Shown: piece after piece, positions 16,403 through 28,622 of the stretch
Numbering within the stretch: position 1 is the first letter of the stretch
Layout: every line of letters begins with the position of its first letter
NCBI RefSeq assembly: GCF_003425685.1
Contig: NZ_QJKM01000006.1
Span: 186,001-250,000, forward strand
DNA from: Rhizobium terrae
GTDB lineage: Bacteria; Pseudomonadota; Alphaproteobacteria; Rhizobiales; Rhizobiaceae
DNA: 64,000 nt
Direction of reading: 5' to 3'
The notes under the pieces: generated by a model
What the model saw: the letters and a program-made list of their open reading frames with translations, nothing else
Told to the model about the DNA's origin: nothing
The model's database searches: none
Position numbers and translations under genes: made by a program

Positions 16403-18147
16403 TGTCTTTCCTTTCCCGCATCATGGTGCTCAAGAGCCGGGCGCATTTTTCCACCGGCAGCCGCGGCCGCGCGCCTTCCGGAAATGCTTCCTTCGAGGGC
16501 ACGCGCAAGCGAAAGTCGGCCCAGGCGAAGAACCGGGTCGGTCTGCTGATCGCCGGCTTCACCGCGTTCTACTGCGTGATCGGCGGCAGACTGGTGCAAT
16601 ACGGGGTGGCGCAGCCGCTGACGACGTCGAGCATCCTGCCGGCCGACCGGCTGCTCGCTTCGCGTCCCGATCTCGTCGACCGCAACGGCGAGGTGCTGGC
16701 GACCGACATCCGCACGGTCTCGCTGTTCGCCGAGCCGCACAAGATCGTCGATGCGGACGAGGTGATCGAGAAGCTATCGACGGTTTTGAACGATCTCGAC
16801 GTCAAGTCGACCTATGCGAAGCTCAAGTCCAACTCGCGCTTCCAGTGGCTGCGCCGGCAGCTGACGCCGAAGCAGCAGAGCCAGATTCTCGCGCTCGGCG
16901 TCCCCGGTATCGGCTTCCGTCCGGAAAAGCGCCGTTTCTATCCGGGCGGTCCGACGGCCGCGCATGTAGTCGGCTACGTCAATATCGACAACCGTGGCGT
17001 TTCCGGCATGGAACGTTACGTCGACAACCAGGGCCTTGCGGACCTGACGGCCGTCGGCATGACGTCCAGCCAGCCGCTCGAGCCGGTCAAACTCTCCATC
17101 GACCTGCGCGTCCAGGCGATCGTCCGCGAAGTGGTCGTCGAGGCGATCGACAAATACAAGGCGATCGGCGCCGGCGCCGTCGTCATCAACGTCCATACCG
17201 GCGAAATCCTCGGCATGGCGTCGGCGCCCGACTTCGACCCCAACAATCCCGCCGAAGGCGGCGAGCAGGGCTGGTTCAACCGCATGTCGAACGGCACGTT
17301 CGAAATGGGCTCGACCTTCAAGTCCTTCACGCTCGCCATGGGGCTCGATGCCGGCAGGATGAACCTCCAGAGCACCTTTGACGCGCGCTTCCCGATCCGC
17401 ATCGGCGGTTTCACCATCAAGGATTTCCACGGCAAGGGCCGTGTGCTCAGCGTGCCGGAAATCTTCCAGTATTCCTCCAATATCGGTACCGCGAAGATCG
17501 CCGATTCCGTCGGCATCGAGGGCCACAAGGATTTCCTGACCAAGCTCGGCCTGCTCACCAGGATGCACACCGAACTGCCGGAGGTCGCGCAGCCGAGCCA
17601 GCCGCGGCAGTGGAAGAAGATCAACTCGATCACCATTTCCTTCGGCCACGGCGTCTCGACCACGCCGCTGCAGACGGCGGTTGCCGGTGCAGCTCTCGTC
17701 AACGGCGGCAAATACATCCCGCCGACCTTCCTGCCGCGCTCGCGCCAGGATGCCGACAAGATCGCGACACAGGTTCTCAAGCCTTCGACCAGCAAGGATA
17801 TGCGCTTCCTCTTCGAGTGGAACGGCGCCAACGGCTCGGGCCGGAATGCGCGCGTTGCCGGCTTCAATGTCGGCGGCAAGACGGGCACGGCCGACAAGGT
17901 CGTCAACGGCCGCTATGCGCATGACAAGAATTTCAACGCCTTCCTCGCCGCCTTCCCGATGGACAATCCGCAATATGTGGTGCTGAGCTTTGCGGACGAA
18001 CCGAAGACTGACAAGGGCAACGGCGCAGCGCTTGCGGCAACGTCCGCCGCACCGATGGTCAAGGAGATCATCACCCGCTCGGCGGCCATTCTCGGTGTAA
18101 AGCCGAAATTCGGCAATGACGGTTCTGCCCTGCTTGTGTCTTATTGA
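16402..18147 (+). CDS. ftsI: Septal peptidoglycan transpeptidase FtsI (PBP3)
   Basis: 581 residues, class B penicillin-binding protein. A basic cytoplasmic end and one membrane helix (about 48-65) precede the dimerisation domain (LLASRPDLVDRNGEVLATDI). The transpeptidase motifs are STFK (Ser304-Lys307, nucleophile Ser304), SSN (358-360) and KTG (493-495). It cross-links septal wall made by FtsW. The start is fixed by the one-base overlap with ftsL; an internal ATG 14 codons in is possible. No carboxy-terminal PASTA domains. Confidence 0.97.
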   Translation: MSFLSRIMVLKSRAHFSTGSRGRAPSGNASFEGTRKRKSAQAKNRVGLLIAGFTAFYCVIGGRLVQYGVAQPLTTSSILPADRLLASRPDLVDRNGEVLATDIRTVSLFAEPHKIVDADEVIEKLSTVLNDLDVKSTYAKLKSNSRFQWLRRQLTPKQQSQILALGVPGIGFRPEKRRFYPGGPTAAHVVGYVNIDNRGVSGMERYVDNQGLADLTAVGMTSSQPLEPVKLSIDLRVQAIVREVVVEAIDKYKAIGAGAVVINVHTGEILGMASAPDFDPNNPAEGGEQGWFNRMSNGTFEMGSTFKSFTLAMGLDAGRMNLQSTFDARFPIRIGGFTIKDFHGKGRVLSVPEIFQYSSNIGTAKIADSVGIEGHKDFLTKLGLLTRMHTELPEVAQPSQPRQWKKINSITISFGHGVSTTPLQTAVAGAALVNGGKYIPPTFLPRSRQDADKIATQVLKPSTSKDMRFLFEWNGANGSGRNARVAGFNVGGKTGTADKVVNGRYAHDKNFNAFLAAFPMDNPQYVVLSFADEPKTDKGNGAALAATSAAPMVKEIITRSAAILGVKPKFGNDGSALLVSY

Positions 18148-18189
18148 GCGACAACAAATCGGCGAACGATTCGTGGGGACGATTGTCAG

Positions 18190-19665
18190 ATGAATGAACA
18201 GCCGAAGAAACTCAGGGACCTGGTCGGTCGGGATTTTCCGGAAATCGCCGGTATGATGGAGGGTCCGGCAGGCGATCTCGACGTGACCGGAGTTTCTTCC
18301 GACAGTCGCAAGATCAGGCCCGGCATGTTGTTCGCGGCTCTGGCCGGCTCCAAGGCGGATGGTTCCAGCTATGTCGGCGACGCTGCTGCTCGCGGCGCTG
18401 TTGCTGCGATCGCCGCCCATTCGGCCGATGCCGGCATTCCGGTGCTCGCCGTTTCCGATCCGCGCCGGCTTCTGGCCTTGACGGCGGCCCGGTTCTACGG
18501 CGCCCAGCCGGAAACCATGGTCGCCGTCACCGGGACGGCCGGCAAGACCTCGGTTGCCTCCTTCACGCGGCAGATCTGGGCCTTTGCCGGACATGCCGCC
18601 GCGCAGATCGGCACGACCGGCGTCGTCTCGCCGACCCGCAACGACTACGGCTCGCTGACGACGCCTGATCCCGTCGAACTGCAGAAACTGCTTGCCGAAC
18701 TCGCTGCCGAAGGCGTCACCCACGCCGCGATGGAAGCCTCCAGCCACGGCCTCGACCAGAGCCGACTCGACGGCGTCCGCCTTGCCGCCGCCGGCTTCAC
18801 CAATCTCGGCCGCGACCACATGGACTATCATCCGACCGTCGAGAGCTACATGGCCGCCAAGATGCGGCTCTTCGATACGCTGATGCCGAAGGGCTCGCCC
18901 GCGGTGATCTTCGCCGACGACGCCTGGTCGCAAGAGGCGATCCGGGTCGCGGCCGCCTCCGGCCTCGACGTCCGCACGGTCGGCCGCAAGGGCGATTATC
19001 TCAGCCTCAAGCGGGTCGAGCATTTCCGTCACAAGCAGACGGCGGAAATCCATGTCGGCTCCGAGATCTTCGAAGTGGACATTCCGCTCGCCGGCGACTT
19101 CCAGGTGGCGAATGCGCTCGTCGCAGCCGGCCTTGCCATGTCGACCGGTGTGGCGGCCGCAACCGCGATGGCCGCCCTCGAAAAGCTCGTCGGCGCTTCC
19201 GGCCGGCTGGAGCTCGTCGGCCAGACGAAGGAAGGTGCGCTCGCCTATGTGGATTATGCCCACAAGCCGGATGCGCTGGAAAACGTGCTCGCCTCGGTGC
19301 GTCCCTTCACGACCGGCCGCGTCGTGGTGGTGTTCGGCTGCGGTGGCGATCGCGACAAGGGCAAGCGGCCGATCATGGGCGAGGTGGCGACAAGGCTCGC
19401 CGACGTGGTGATCGTCACCGACGACAATCCGCGTTCCGAAGTGCCCGAAGTCATCCGTTCCGAGATCATGGCGGCCGCACCCGGCGCGATCGAGATCGGT
19501 GATCGCGCGCAGGCGATCCGCGCCGCGGCGATGATGCTGCATGCCGGCGATACGCTGATCGTCGCCGGCAAGGGCCATGAGGAGGGCCAGACGATCGGTT
19601 CGACGGTCCTGCCGTTCTCCGACCACGTCGAAGTCCGCAAAGCGCTGGAGGAACTGGGATCGTGA
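18190..19665 (+). CDS. murE: UDP-MurNAc-tripeptide synthetase MurE (meso-diaminopimelate adding)
   Basis: 491 residues, Mur ligase fold. P-loop [13 protein letters not shown] (GKT at about 118-120) and the substrate-selecting DNPR motif at 412-415, which marks addition of meso-diaminopimelate to UDP-MurNAc-L-Ala-D-Glu. The mid-domain lysine region and [14 protein letters not shown] are intact. Cytoplasmic. It overlaps murF by 4 bases (GTGA), so the two ligases are probably translated together. Confidence 0.97.
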   Translation: MNEQPKKLRDLVGRDFPEIAGMMEGPAGDLDVTGVSSDSRKIRPGMLFAALAGSKADGSSYVGDAAARGAVAAIAAHSADAGIPVLAVSDPRRLLALTAARFYGAQPETMVAVTGTAGKTSVASFTRQIWAFAGHAAAQIGTTGVVSPTRNDYGSLTTPDPVELQKLLAELAAEGVTHAAMEASSHGLDQSRLDGVRLAAAGFTNLGRDHMDYHPTVESYMAAKMRLFDTLMPKGSPAVIFADDAWSQEAIRVAAASGLDVRTVGRKGDYLSLKRVEHFRHKQTAEIHVGSEIFEVDIPLAGDFQVANALVAAGLAMSTGVAAATAMAALEKLVGASGRLELVGQTKEGALAYVDYAHKPDALENVLASVRPFTTGRVVVVFGCGGDRDKGKRPIMGEVATRLADVVIVTDDNPRSEVPEVIRSEIMAAAPGAIEIGDRAQAIRAAAMMLHAGDTLIVAGKGHEEGQTIGSTVLPFSDHVEVRKALEELGS

Positions 19666-21110
19666 GCCTTCTGTGGACCTCCGAGGAATTGACTTCCGCC
19701 ATCGGCGGCCGGCCGATCGGCAACCTGCCGGCCGGAGTGACCGGACTTTCCATCGACAGCCGGTCGATCGGCCCGAGGTCGACCGAGGGAGGCGAGGCAT
19801 TCTTCGCCATCAAGGGCGACCGGGTCGACGGACATGATTTCGCCAGCATGGCGGTCGCCAACGGCGCAGCGCTGATCGTCGTCGCGGAGGGAAAGCTGCC
19901 GGCGCTCGGCAAGCTGACCGTGCCGATGATCGTCGTCGACGACGTGCTTGCGGCGCTCGGCCGGCTCGCGCTCGCGTCGCGCGAGCGCAGCCGTGCCAGG
20001 ATCGTCGCCGTCACCGGTTCGGTCGGCAAGACGACCACAAAGGAGATGCTGCGCCAGGCGCTGGAACCCTCCGGCAAGGTGCATGCCGCCGTCGCCTCCT
20101 TCAACAATCACTGGGGCGTGCCGCTGACGCTCGCACGCATGCCAGCGGATGCGGATTTCGGCGTCTTCGAGATCGGCATGAACCATCCGGACGAGATCCG
20201 GCCGCTGGTGAAAATGGTTCGCCCCCACGTGGCGATCATCACCACGATCGCTGCCGCGCATCTCGGTCATTTCAGGAACCTCGAGGAGATCGCTGCCGCC
20301 AAGGCCGAGATCTTCGAAGGCCTGGAGCCAGGCGGTTCGGCCATCCTCAACCGCGACAACAAGCAGTTCGGCTTCCTGGAAAAACAGGCGCAAGCGGCCG
20401 GCGTCTCGCATATCTACACCTTTGGCCAGCATGCCAAGGCGGATTTCCGCCTTGCGGACTTCGATGGCAATGCGGAAAGTTCGATCGTCTGGGCCGTCTT
20501 GAACGGCGACACCTCGGAAATCCATATCGGCGCGCCCGGCCGGCATATCGCCGAAAACGCCATGGCGGCGCTTGGCGCCTGCTTCCTGCTCGGCGCCGAC
20601 ATGGGCGGCGCCATGCGCGCGCTGGCGGGATTGAAGCCGGTCAAGGGCAGGGGCGAACGCCACCGTCTCGGCATTGGCGAGGGCCATCTGACGCTGATCG
20701 ACGAAAGCTATAACGCCAATCCGGCCTCCATGCGCGCGGCGATCGCGCTGCTCGCCTCCGCCACGCCGGAACTCACCGGCCGGCGTATCGCAGTGCTCGG
20801 CGACATGCTGGAAATGGGCGAGTTTTCCGCCAAGGTGCATGAGGAACTGGCCAGTCCGCTCCTCTCCGCCGGCATCGAACATGTCTGGCTCGCAGGAAAA
20901 GAAATGGCGGCACTCAAGGATTCGCTGCCGGGAAACGTCGAAGTCACGTATTTCGAAAAAACGGCGGATCTCTCCGAATACGTGGTGCGTTCGGTGATCC
21001 CCGGCGACGTGGTGATGGTGAAGTCCTCGCTTGGGCTCGGCTTCGGCAAGATCGTCGCAGCGCTGCTTGACAACTATCCGGCATTCTCCGACACGGAGCG
21101 CCAATCATAA
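19662..21110 (+). CDS. murF: UDP-MurNAc-tripeptide:D-Ala-D-Ala ligase MurF
   Basis: 482 residues. P-loop [14 protein letters not shown], then [15 protein letters not shown] and [11 protein letters not shown], all standard MurF blocks. It adds D-Ala-D-Ala (made by Ddl) to the tripeptide, the last cytoplasmic ligation. It starts with GTG inside the murE stop. The DDL-type substrate gene lies 8.5 kb further on in the same cluster. Confidence 0.96.
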   Translation: MSLLWTSEELTSAIGGRPIGNLPAGVTGLSIDSRSIGPRSTEGGEAFFAIKGDRVDGHDFASMAVANGAALIVVAEGKLPALGKLTVPMIVVDDVLAALGRLALASRERSRARIVAVTGSVGKTTTKEMLRQALEPSGKVHAAVASFNNHWGVPLTLARMPADADFGVFEIGMNHPDEIRPLVKMVRPHVAIITTIAAAHLGHFRNLEEIAAAKAEIFEGLEPGGSAILNRDNKQFGFLEKQAQAAGVSHIYTFGQHAKADFRLADFDGNAESSIVWAVLNGDTSEIHIGAPGRHIAENAMAALGACFLLGADMGGAMRALAGLKPVKGRGERHRLGIGEGHLTLIDESYNANPASMRAAIALLASATPELTGRRIAVLGDMLEMGEFSAKVHEELASPLLSAGIEHVWLAGKEMAALKDSLPGNVEVTYFEKTADLSEYVVRSVIPGDVVMVKSSLGLGFGKIVAALLDNYPAFSDTERQS

Positions 21111-21139
21111 ATGAGATGCGGCTTAGGAAAGGGCGCTGA

Positions 21140-22243
21140 ATGCTGATCTGGCTCGTGGAACTGGCGGACAAGGTCCAATTCTTCAACCTGTTCCGGTACA
21201 TCACCTTCCGGACGGGCGCCGCCCTGTTCACCTCGGCCTTCATCGTCTTCCTGTTCGGGCCGAAGATGATCGCGTCGCTGCGCGTCCGGCAGGGCAAGGG
21301 CCAGCCGATCCGCGCCGACGGGCCGCAGACGCATTTCAAGAAGGCCGGCACGCCGACCATGGGCGGCCTGATGATCCTTGCCGGCATTCTCGGCGGCTCG
21401 CTGCTCTGGGCCGATCTTTCGAACATCTATGTGGTCGCGACCCTGCTCGTCACGCTCGGCTTCGGCGCCATCGGCTTTTACGACGATTACCTGAAAGTCA
21501 CCAAGCAGACGGAAAAGGGCTTTTCCGGCAAGGCGCGGCTCGGCATCGAATTTGTCATCGCCGGCATCGCGGTTTACTTCATGATGCGCATGGCGCTCGC
21601 GACCGGCGCCTCCACCAATCCGACGCTCGGCACCTCCATCGCCTTTCCGTTCTTCAAGGATTTCCTCGTCAATCTCGGTTTCTTCTTCATTCTCTTCGGC
21701 GGTTTCGTCATCGTCGCCGCCGGTAATGCCGTCAACCTGACCGACGGTCTCGACGGTCTTGCGATCGTGCCGGTGATGATCGCCGCCGCCTCCTTCGGCG
21801 TCATCGCCTATCTTGCGGGCAACGCCGTCTTCGCGGGTTATCTGCAGATCAATTTCGTGCCCGGCACCGGCGAGCTCGCCGTCATTCTCGGCGCCGTGAT
21901 CGGGGCGGGGCTCGGCTTCCTGTGGTTCAATGCACCGCCTGCGGCGATCTTCATGGGCGATACCGGCTCGCTGGCGCTCGGCGGCCTGATCGGTTCGGTC
22001 GCCGTCGCCACCAAGCACGAGATCGTCATGGCGATCATCGGCGGCCTGTTCGTCATGGAAACCTTGTCGGTCATCATCCAGGTCGGCTTCTTCAAGATGA
22101 CCGGCCGGCGCGTCTTCCTGATGGCGCCGATCCACCACCATTTCGAAAAGCTCGGCTGGACGGAAAGCCAGGTGGTGATCCGCTTCTGGATCATCGCCGT
22201 CGGCCTTGCGCTGCTCGGCCTCTCGACGCTCAAGCTCAGGTAA
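21140..22243 (+). CDS. mraY: Phospho-N-acetylmuramoyl-pentapeptide transferase MraY
   Basis: 367 residues, ten predicted membrane helices. It transfers phospho-MurNAc-pentapeptide to undecaprenyl phosphate giving lipid I. Key cytoplasmic-face motifs are FYDDYLKV (Asp pair), [12 protein letters not shown], and [13 protein letters not shown] with the three-His loop. 29-base gap after murF, 5-base gap before murD. Confidence 0.97.
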   Translation: MLIWLVELADKVQFFNLFRYITFRTGAALFTSAFIVFLFGPKMIASLRVRQGKGQPIRADGPQTHFKKAGTPTMGGLMILAGILGGSLLWADLSNIYVVATLLVTLGFGAIGFYDDYLKVTKQTEKGFSGKARLGIEFVIAGIAVYFMMRMALATGASTNPTLGTSIAFPFFKDFLVNLGFFFILFGGFVIVAAGNAVNLTDGLDGLAIVPVMIAAASFGVIAYLAGNAVFAGYLQINFVPGTGELAVILGAVIGAGLGFLWFNAPPAAIFMGDTGSLALGGLIGSVAVATKHEIVMAIIGGLFVMETLSVIIQVGFFKMTGRRVFLMAPIHHHFEKLGWTESQVVIRFWIIAVGLALLGLSTLKLR

Positions 22244-22248
22244 GAGCG

Positions 22249-23646
22249 ATGATCCCGGTCACCACATTCAAGGACAGGCAGGTCGCGCTCTTCGGTCTCG
22301 GAGGCTCCGGCCTCGCCACCGCCAAGGCGCTGGTCGCAGGCGGCGCCAAGGTCATCGCCTGGGACGACAATCCGGACAGCGTCGCCAAGGCGGCAGGCGA
22401 GGGCATCGCGACCGCCGATCTCAGAACCATCGACTGGCCGGCGCAGGCCGCCTTCGTGCTGTCGCCCGGCGTGCCGCTCACCCATCCGAAACCGCATTGG
22501 AGCGTCGATCTCGCCCGTGCGGCAGGCGTCGAGATCATCGGCGACGTCGAGCTTTTCGTGCGCGAGCGCCGCGCGCATGCGCCGGACTGCCCGTTCATCG
22601 CCATCACCGGCACCAACGGCAAGTCCACCACCACCGCCCTGATCGCCCATATCCTGAAAGCGAGCGGCCGCGACACCCAGCTCGGCGGCAATATCGGAAC
22701 CGCGATCTTGACGCTCGATCCACCCAGGGATCAGCGCTTCTTCGTCGTCGAATGTTCGTCCTACCAGATCGACCTCGCCCCAACGCTCAATCCGACAGCA
22801 GGCATTCTCCTAAACCTGACGCCCGACCATCTCGACCGCCACGGCACCATGCAGCACTATGCCGACGTCAAGGAACGGCTGGTCGCCGGCAGCGAGACGG
22901 CCGTCATCGGCATCGACGATTCCTTCTGCGCGCTGATCGCCGACCGGGTGGAGCGGGCGGGCGTGACGGTGCGCCGTATTTCGAAGCGCAATGTCGTGGC
23001 CGACGGTCTCTATGCGGAAGGAAGCCGGATCATCGAAGCCCATGGCGGGACTTCGGCGCAGCTCGTCGATCTCGACGGTATCGAGACGCTGAAGGGCAGC
23101 CACAATGCCCAGAACGCCGCCGCGGCGATTGCGGCCTGCCTCGCCGTCGGCGTGTCGCGCGACGAGATCCGCGCCGGTCTCAAATCCTTCCCCGGCCTCA
23201 AGCACCGCATGCAGCCGGTTGGACGTCGGGTGCAGGTCGTGTTCGTCAACGATTCGAAGGCCACCAATGCGGATGCCGCGGCGCCTGCGCTTTCCAGCTA
23301 CGACCGCATCTACTGGATCGCCGGCGGACTGCCCAAGGAAGGCGGCATAGTCAGCCTCGCTCCACTCTTCCCGCGTATCGTCAAGGCCTATCTGATTGGA
23401 GAAGCAGCTCCGGCGTTTGCTGCGACCCTCGGCGAGGCCGTGCCCTACGAGATTTCGGGCACGCTGGACAGGGCCGTCGCGCATGCCGCCGCGGATGCGG
23501 GTTCCGATACCATCCCATCCGCGGTGATGCTGTCGCCGGCCTGCGCCAGCTTCGATCAGTTCAAGAATTTCGAGGTTCGCGGCGATGCCTTTGTCGGTCT
23601 CGTCGCCAGCCTCGATGGGGTCGCCATGTTGATCGACGTGAATTGA
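22249..23646 (+). CDS. murD: UDP-MurNAc-L-alanine:D-glutamate ligase MurD
   Basis: 465 residues. N-terminal Rossmann-like [18 protein letters not shown]-loop [16 protein letters not shown], and [15 protein letters not shown] in the C-terminal domain. It adds D-Glu to UDP-MurNAc-L-Ala. The frame is open across mraY, but ATG 22249 follows TAAGAGCG with 5 bases after the mraY stop and yields the family length. Confidence 0.96.
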   Translation: MIPVTTFKDRQVALFGLGGSGLATAKALVAGGAKVIAWDDNPDSVAKAAGEGIATADLRTIDWPAQAAFVLSPGVPLTHPKPHWSVDLARAAGVEIIGDVELFVRERRAHAPDCPFIAITGTNGKSTTTALIAHILKASGRDTQLGGNIGTAILTLDPPRDQRFFVVECSSYQIDLAPTLNPTAGILLNLTPDHLDRHGTMQHYADVKERLVAGSETAVIGIDDSFCALIADRVERAGVTVRRISKRNVVADGLYAEGSRIIEAHGGTSAQLVDLDGIETLKGSHNAQNAAAAIAACLAVGVSRDEIRAGLKSFPGLKHRMQPVGRRVQVVFVNDSKATNADAAAPALSSYDRIYWIAGGLPKEGGIVSLAPLFPRIVKAYLIGEAAPAFAATLGEAVPYEISGTLDRAVAHAAADAGSDTIPSAVMLSPACASFDQFKNFEVRGDAFVGLVASLDGVAMLIDVN

Positions 23647-23671
23647 TGGGGACGGAAAGGAAAAGAGACCG

Positions 23672-24826
23672 ATGGTAAGCCGCGCAGACCGTGGGCCGCT
23701 CGCAGACTGGTTCTGGACGATCGACCGCTTCTTCCTCGTCGCTTTCGTGCTGCTGATGGGCATCGGCTTCATGCTTTCCTTCGCTGCCTCGCCGGCGGTC
23801 GCGGAGCGCATCGGCCTCGATAGTTTCCACTTCGTCGAAAGGCACGCGCTCTTCCTCCTGCCGTCGCTGGTGGTGATGATCGGTCTTTCCTTCCTGACCC
23901 CGCGCCAGGTGCGCCGCACCGCGATCATCCTTCTCGTCGTCTCGCTCGGGTTGATGGTGCTGGCGCTGTTCTTCGGTGTCGAGGTCAAGGGTTCGCGGCG
24001 CTGGATCGGCGTCGGCAGCTTTTCCATCCAGCCTTCGGAATTCATGAAGCCGGCCTTTGTGGTGGTCTGCGCCTGGCTTTTCGCCGAACACGCGCGCCAG
24101 CCGGAGATCCCCGGCAATCTTTTCGCCATCATCCTGTTCGGTATCGTCGCGGCGCTGCTCGTCGCCCAGCCCGACCTCGGCCAGACGATTCTCACCAGCG
24201 TCGTCTGGGGCGGCATGTTCTTCATGGCGGGCATGCCGTGGCTGTGGATCTTCCTGCTGGGGGGCGTCGGCGCCGGCGGCATGGTAGCCGCCTATTACAT
24301 GCTGCCGCACGTCACGGCCCGTTTCGACAAGTTCCTGACCGGCGAGGGCGACCGCTTCCAGATCGAGACCGCCCACGAGGCGATCCTGCAGGGTGGCTGG
24401 TTCGGCCAGGGCCCGGGCGAAGGCATCGTCAAGCGCATCCTGCCGGACAGCCACACCGACTTCATCTTCTCCGTTGCAGCGGAAGAATTCGGCATTATCT
24501 TCTGCATGGCACTCGTTGCGATCTTTGCCTTCGTCGTGCTGCGCGGCCTCAACCACGCCTTCAAGGAAGGCAACGACTTCAACCGGTTTGCGGTCGCGGG
24601 CCTGGTGCTGCAGATCGGCATGCAGTCGATGATCAATATCGGCGTCAACCTCGAACTGATGCCGGCGAAGGGCATGACCCTGCCGTTGATCTCCTATGGC
24701 GGATCGTCGATGATTGCCATCTGCGTCACGGCGGGCTTCATTCTGGCCCTGACACGCCACCGTCCGGAAAAGCGGGCGCAGGAACGCAGCCTGTTCCGAG
24801 TGGCACAGGGCGTGCCGGCGGAGTAA
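23672..24826 (+). CDS. ftsW: Septal peptidoglycan polymerase FtsW (SEDS family)
   Basis: 384 residues, about ten membrane helices. SEDS signatures: GSRRWIGVGSFSIQPSEFMK near 110, QPDLGQTILT, and PLISYGGSSMIAICV near the end. With FtsI it polymerises glycan at the septum from lipid II. Start supported by GGAAAGGAAAAGAG upstream. Between murD and murG, the usual alphaproteobacterial position. Confidence 0.96.
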   Translation: MVSRADRGPLADWFWTIDRFFLVAFVLLMGIGFMLSFAASPAVAERIGLDSFHFVERHALFLLPSLVVMIGLSFLTPRQVRRTAIILLVVSLGLMVLALFFGVEVKGSRRWIGVGSFSIQPSEFMKPAFVVVCAWLFAEHARQPEIPGNLFAIILFGIVAALLVAQPDLGQTILTSVVWGGMFFMAGMPWLWIFLLGGVGAGGMVAAYYMLPHVTARFDKFLTGEGDRFQIETAHEAILQGGWFGQGPGEGIVKRILPDSHTDFIFSVAAEEFGIIFCMALVAIFAFVVLRGLNHAFKEGNDFNRFAVAGLVLQIGMQSMINIGVNLELMPAKGMTLPLISYGGSSMIAICVTAGFILALTRHRPEKRAQERSLFRVAQGVPAE

Positions 24827-24835
24827 AGAAGACCC

Positions 24836-25990
24836 ATGACAAAAGGTATCGTCCTGCTCGCCGCCGGGGGAACCGGCGGCCATCTGTTTCCCGCGGAAGC
24901 GCTGGCTCATGAACTGAAAAGCCGGGGCTATTCCGTCCATCTTGCCACCGACAGCCGAGCCGAACGGTTCGCCGGCACGTTTCCGGCCGACGAGATCCAT
25001 GTCGTGCCGTCTGCCACGCTCGGCTCGAAGAACCCGGTTGAGGTCATCCGCGCCGGCTGGAAGCTCTGGACGGGACTGCGCACCGCGCGCCGTCTGATCG
25101 CCCGGCTGAAGCCGCTCGCCGTCGTCGGTTTCGGCGGCTATCCGACCGCCCCGCCGCTGATGGCGGCGACCTCGATGGGCGTGCCAACGATGATCCACGA
25201 GCAGAATGCCGTGATGGGCCGTGCGAACAAGGCGCTGGCACCCAAGGTGCAGGCGATCGCCGGCGGCTTTCTGGCGGAGAACAACGGTCCCTATGCGGCA
25301 AAGACGGTGACGACGGGCAATCCGGTGCGTCCCGCCGTGCTGGCGGCATCCAACGTCCCGTATGTCGCCTCGCGCGGCAGCGATCCGTTCCGGCTCGTCG
25401 TCTTCGGCGGCAGCCAGGGCGCGCAGTTCTTTTCCTCTGCCGTCCCCACCGCGCTCAGCCTTCTCGATCCTGCCGAACGCGACCGGGTCGTCGTGACCCA
25501 GCAGGCGCGCCCGGAGGACAAGGACCGGGTGACGTCCTGCTTTGCCAAGCTCAAGGCACCGGCCGACATTTCCTCCTTCTTTTCAGACATGGCGGAACGG
25601 CTCGCGACCGCCCATCTCGTCATCTGCCGCTCGGGCGCCTCGACGGTTTCCGAGATCGCGGTGATCGGCCGTCCGGCGATCCTCGTGCCTTATCCGCATG
25701 CGCTGGACCACGACCAGGCGGCCAATGCCGAGGCGCTGGTGGCGACCGGCGGCGCCAAGGTCGTGCCGCAATCGGAACTTTCGCCGGAAAAGCTCGCCTC
25801 GATCATCTCCGGCGCGATGAAGGATCCGGACCGCCTCGAACGGATGGCCGCCGCCGCCAAGTCGGTCGGCCACCCGAATGCGGCAGAGGTGCTTGCCGAC
25901 ATGATCGCGGTCATCGCGGAACGCAAATCGATATCGGAATTCAAGGCGTCGCTGAACAAGACGCCGGACAATAAAGGAGTGCAGGCATGA
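24836..25990 (+). CDS. murG: Lipid II synthase MurG
   Basis: 384 residues, GT28 glycosyltransferase. [18 protein letters not shown] is the N-terminal loop that binds lipid I; the C-terminal domain has [17 protein letters not shown] and the donor-binding [17 protein letters not shown]. It adds GlcNAc to lipid I on the inner face of the membrane. It overlaps murC by 4 bases (ATGA). Confidence 0.97.
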   Translation: MTKGIVLLAAGGTGGHLFPAEALAHELKSRGYSVHLATDSRAERFAGTFPADEIHVVPSATLGSKNPVEVIRAGWKLWTGLRTARRLIARLKPLAVVGFGGYPTAPPLMAATSMGVPTMIHEQNAVMGRANKALAPKVQAIAGGFLAENNGPYAAKTVTTGNPVRPAVLAASNVPYVASRGSDPFRLVVFGGSQGAQFFSSAVPTALSLLDPAERDRVVVTQQARPEDKDRVTSCFAKLKAPADISSFFSDMAERLATAHLVICRSGASTVSEIAVIGRPAILVPYPHALDHDQAANAEALVATGGAKVVPQSELSPEKLASIISGAMKDPDRLERMAAAAKSVGHPNAAEVLADMIAVIAERKSISEFKASLNKTPDNKGVQA

Positions 25991-27396
25991 AGATGCCGAA
26001 GGCCATCGGGCTCGTTCATTTCATCGGCATCGGCGGGATCGGCATGAGCGGCATCGCCGAAGTGCTGCACAATCTCGGCCACAAGGTGCAGGGCTCCGAC
26101 CAGTCGGACGGCGCCAACGTCCAGCGCCTGCGCGACAAGGGCATTCCGGTCTTCGTCGGACATCAGGCGGAGAACCTCGGCGATGCGGAAGTCGTCGTTG
26201 TCTCCACCGCCATCAAGAAGAACAATCCGGAACTGATGGCGGCGCGCGAAAAGTCGCTGCCGATCGTCCGCCGCGCCGAGATGCTGGCCGAACTGATGCG
26301 CTTCCGCAACGCGATCGCGATCGGCGGCACGCACGGCAAGACGACGACGACCTCGATGGTGGCGACGCTGCTCGAAGCCGGCGGGCTCGACCCGACCGTC
26401 ATCAACGGCGGCATCATCAACGCCTATGGCACCAATGCCCGCATGGGCGAGGGCGAATGGATGGTGGTCGAAGCCGACGAATCGGACGGCACCTTCCTCA
26501 AACTTCCCGCCGACGTCGCCGTCGTCACCAATATCGATCCGGAACATCTCGACCATTACGGCAATTTCGACGCCGTGCGCGCCGCCTTCCGGCAGTTCGT
26601 CGAGAACGTGCCGTTCTACGGTTTCGGCGTGCTCTGCCTCGACCATCCCGAAGTCCAGGCGCTGGTCGGCCGCATCGAGGACCGCAAGATCGTCACCTAT
26701 GGCGAAAATCCGCAAGCGGACGCCCGTTTCTTCAACGTCCGCATGGAAGGCACCAAGTCCGTTTTCGACGTGGAGATCCGCCGCCGGCGCACCGGCAGGG
26801 TGTTCACGTTCAAGGATCTGGCGCTGCCGATGCCGGGTCGACACAACATTTCCAACGCCACCGCGGCGATCGCGGTCGCCAACCGGCTCGGCATTTCGGA
26901 AGAGGGCATCCGCAAGGGGCTCGCGAACTTCTCGGGCGTCAAACGGCGCTTCACGCTGACCGGCACCGTCAACGGCATCTCCGTCTTCGACGATTACGGC
27001 CATCATCCGGTCGAGATCAAGGCGGTGCTGAGGGCCGCGCGGGAGGCCTGCCAGGGCCGCATCATCGCCGTCCATCAGCCGCACCGCTATACGCGTCTGT
27101 CGAGCCTGTTCGAGGATTTCGCCAACTGCTTCAACGATGCCGACAGCATCATCCTGGCGCCGGTCTATGCGGCGGGCGAAGAACCGATCGAAGGCGTCAA
27201 TTCCGAGGCATTGGTGTCGCGCATCCGTTCGGGCGGACATCGCGACGCACGCTATATGGAATCGCCCGCGGAACTCGCTTCGATTGTATCGGGCATTGCG
27301 AAGCCGGGTGATTTCGTGGTTCTTCTGGGGGCAGGCAATATCACGCAGTGGGCGGCGGCATTGCCCAGGGAACTGGAAAGCATTTTGGGACAGTGA
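25987..27396 (+). CDS. murC: UDP-MurNAc:L-alanine ligase MurC
   Basis: 469 residues. [20 protein letters not shown] at the start binds UDP-MurNAc, P-loop [32 protein letters not shown] and HQPHRYTRL in the C-terminal domain. It adds the first amino acid of the stem. Two bases separate its stop from the murB start. Confidence 0.97.
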   Translation: MKMPKAIGLVHFIGIGGIGMSGIAEVLHNLGHKVQGSDQSDGANVQRLRDKGIPVFVGHQAENLGDAEVVVVSTAIKKNNPELMAAREKSLPIVRRAEMLAELMRFRNAIAIGGTHGKTTTTSMVATLLEAGGLDPTVINGGIINAYGTNARMGEGEWMVVEADESDGTFLKLPADVAVVTNIDPEHLDHYGNFDAVRAAFRQFVENVPFYGFGVLCLDHPEVQALVGRIEDRKIVTYGENPQADARFFNVRMEGTKSVFDVEIRRRRTGRVFTFKDLALPMPGRHNISNATAAIAVANRLGISEEGIRKGLANFSGVKRRFTLTGTVNGISVFDDYGHHPVEIKAVLRAAREACQGRIIAVHQPHRYTRLSSLFEDFANCFNDADSIILAPVYAAGEEPIEGVNSEALVSRIRSGGHRDARYMESPAELASIVSGIAKPGDFVVLLGAGNITQWAAALPRELESILGQ

Positions 27397-27398
27397 GA

Positions 27399-28373
27399 AT
27401 GAAACAGGTGAATGGGGAAAAGCTTCTGGCTTCGTTGGGGGATGGCGTCGAAAAACTGCGCGGGCGCCTGACGCCGGATGCGCCGATGGACCGCGTGACC
27501 TGGTTCCAGGCCGGCGGGCTCGCCGAACTCATGTTTCAGCCGCACGATGTCGATGACCTCGTCACCTTTCTGAAGATCCTGCCGGAAGAGGTGCCGCTGA
27601 CGGTGGTCGGCGTCGGCTCCAACCTGCTGGTGCGTGACGGCGGCATTCCGGGCGTCGTGCTGCGCCTCTCGGCCAAGGGTTTCGGCGGGCTCGATCTCGT
27701 CGGCGACAACCGCATCCAGGCCGGCGCGATCTGCCCCGACAAGCACATCGCCGCCATGGCCATGGACAACGGCATCGGCGGCTTCGCCTTCTATTACGGC
27801 ATTCCCGGTTCGATCGGCGGCGCGCTGCGCATGAATGCCGGCGCCAACGGCACCGAGACGAAGGACCGCGTGATCGAGGTTCATGCCGTCGACCGCAAGG
27901 GCGAGAAGCACGTCTTCTCGAATGCCGAGATGGGCTATACCTATCGCCATTCCTCGGTGCCGGCCGAGATGATCTTCACCCACGCCGTCTTCGAGGGATA
28001 TCCGGAAGACCGGGCGAAGATCCGCGCCGAGATGGATGCGGTGCGCCAGCATCGCGAGACGGTGCAGCCGATCAAGGAAAAGACCGGCGGCTCGACCTTC
28101 AAGAACCCCGAGGGGCATTCCGCCTGGAAGTTGATCGACGAGGCCCACGGCCGGGGGCTGATGAGCGGCGGCGCGCAGATGTCCTCGCTCCACTGCAATT
28201 TCATGATCAATATCGGCCATGCCACGGGCTACGATCTCGAATATCTCGGCGAGACGGTCCGCCAGCGCGTCTTCGAGAATTCCGGCATCAAGCTCGAATG
28301 GGAGATCAAGCGCCTCGGCATCTTCATGCCCGGCCGGGAGGTCAATCCGTTCCAGGGCGTCACCAGCGAGTGA
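27399..28373 (+). CDS. murB: UDP-N-acetylenolpyruvoylglucosamine reductase MurB (type I/II short form)
   Basis: 324 residues, FAD-dependent. [13 protein letters not shown] opens the FAD domain; [21 protein letters not shown] contacts [22 protein letters not shown] and [10 protein letters not shown] (Ser as likely proton donor) are the catalytic blocks. It reduces the enolpyruvyl group to lactyl, giving UDP-MurNAc. The ATG at 27399 is preferred over an earlier in-frame codon inside murC. It is the last gene before the aqpZ interruption. Confidence 0.96.
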   Translation: MKQVNGEKLLASLGDGVEKLRGRLTPDAPMDRVTWFQAGGLAELMFQPHDVDDLVTFLKILPEEVPLTVVGVGSNLLVRDGGIPGVVLRLSAKGFGGLDLVGDNRIQAGAICPDKHIAAMAMDNGIGGFAFYYGIPGSIGGALRMNAGANGTETKDRVIEVHAVDRKGEKHVFSNAEMGYTYRHSSVPAEMIFTHAVFEGYPEDRAKIRAEMDAVRQHRETVQPIKEKTGGSTFKNPEGHSAWKLIDEAHGRGLMSGGAQMSSLHCNFMINIGHATGYDLEYLGETVRQRVFENSGIKLEWEIKRLGIFMPGREVNPFQGVTSE

Positions 28374-28383
28374 CCTGGATGGT

Positions 28384-28460
28384 AGAAGCCGAAGGGCGAT
28401 CGCATGATCGCATCTGCCCGCTTTGATCGAGTCGGATCAATCCGGTAGGCTTCTTTCCTC
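28384..28460 (+). terminator. Possible structured terminator after murB
   Basis: AGAAGCC (28384-28390) can pair with GGCTTCT (28448-28454), enclosing an inner hairpin GCGATC-GCAT-GATCGC (28396-28411); the outer stem is followed by TTCCTCTT. The T tract is interrupted, so this is a weak call. Confidence 0.3.
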
Positions 28461-28622
28461 TTAAAGCTGTTCAATCCCGGTCCGCGTCCGTCCGCGGATC
28501 GTATTTCAGTTTTTTTGCATTCATTGAACATTCAGGACGCTGAGCCGCATAATGATCGGGCATCGGACGCGTCATATCTCGTCGGCAATTTGGGCCGCAG
28601 GCGCTTTCAGGGGGATTGAAAT

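Noticed and set aside
16774..19800. 1008-codon open frame on the minus strand across ftsI, murE and murF
   Set aside because: Antisense to three certain genes; high-GC codon bias leaves long open antisense frames, and the product is Arg/Asp/Gly-rich without domains.
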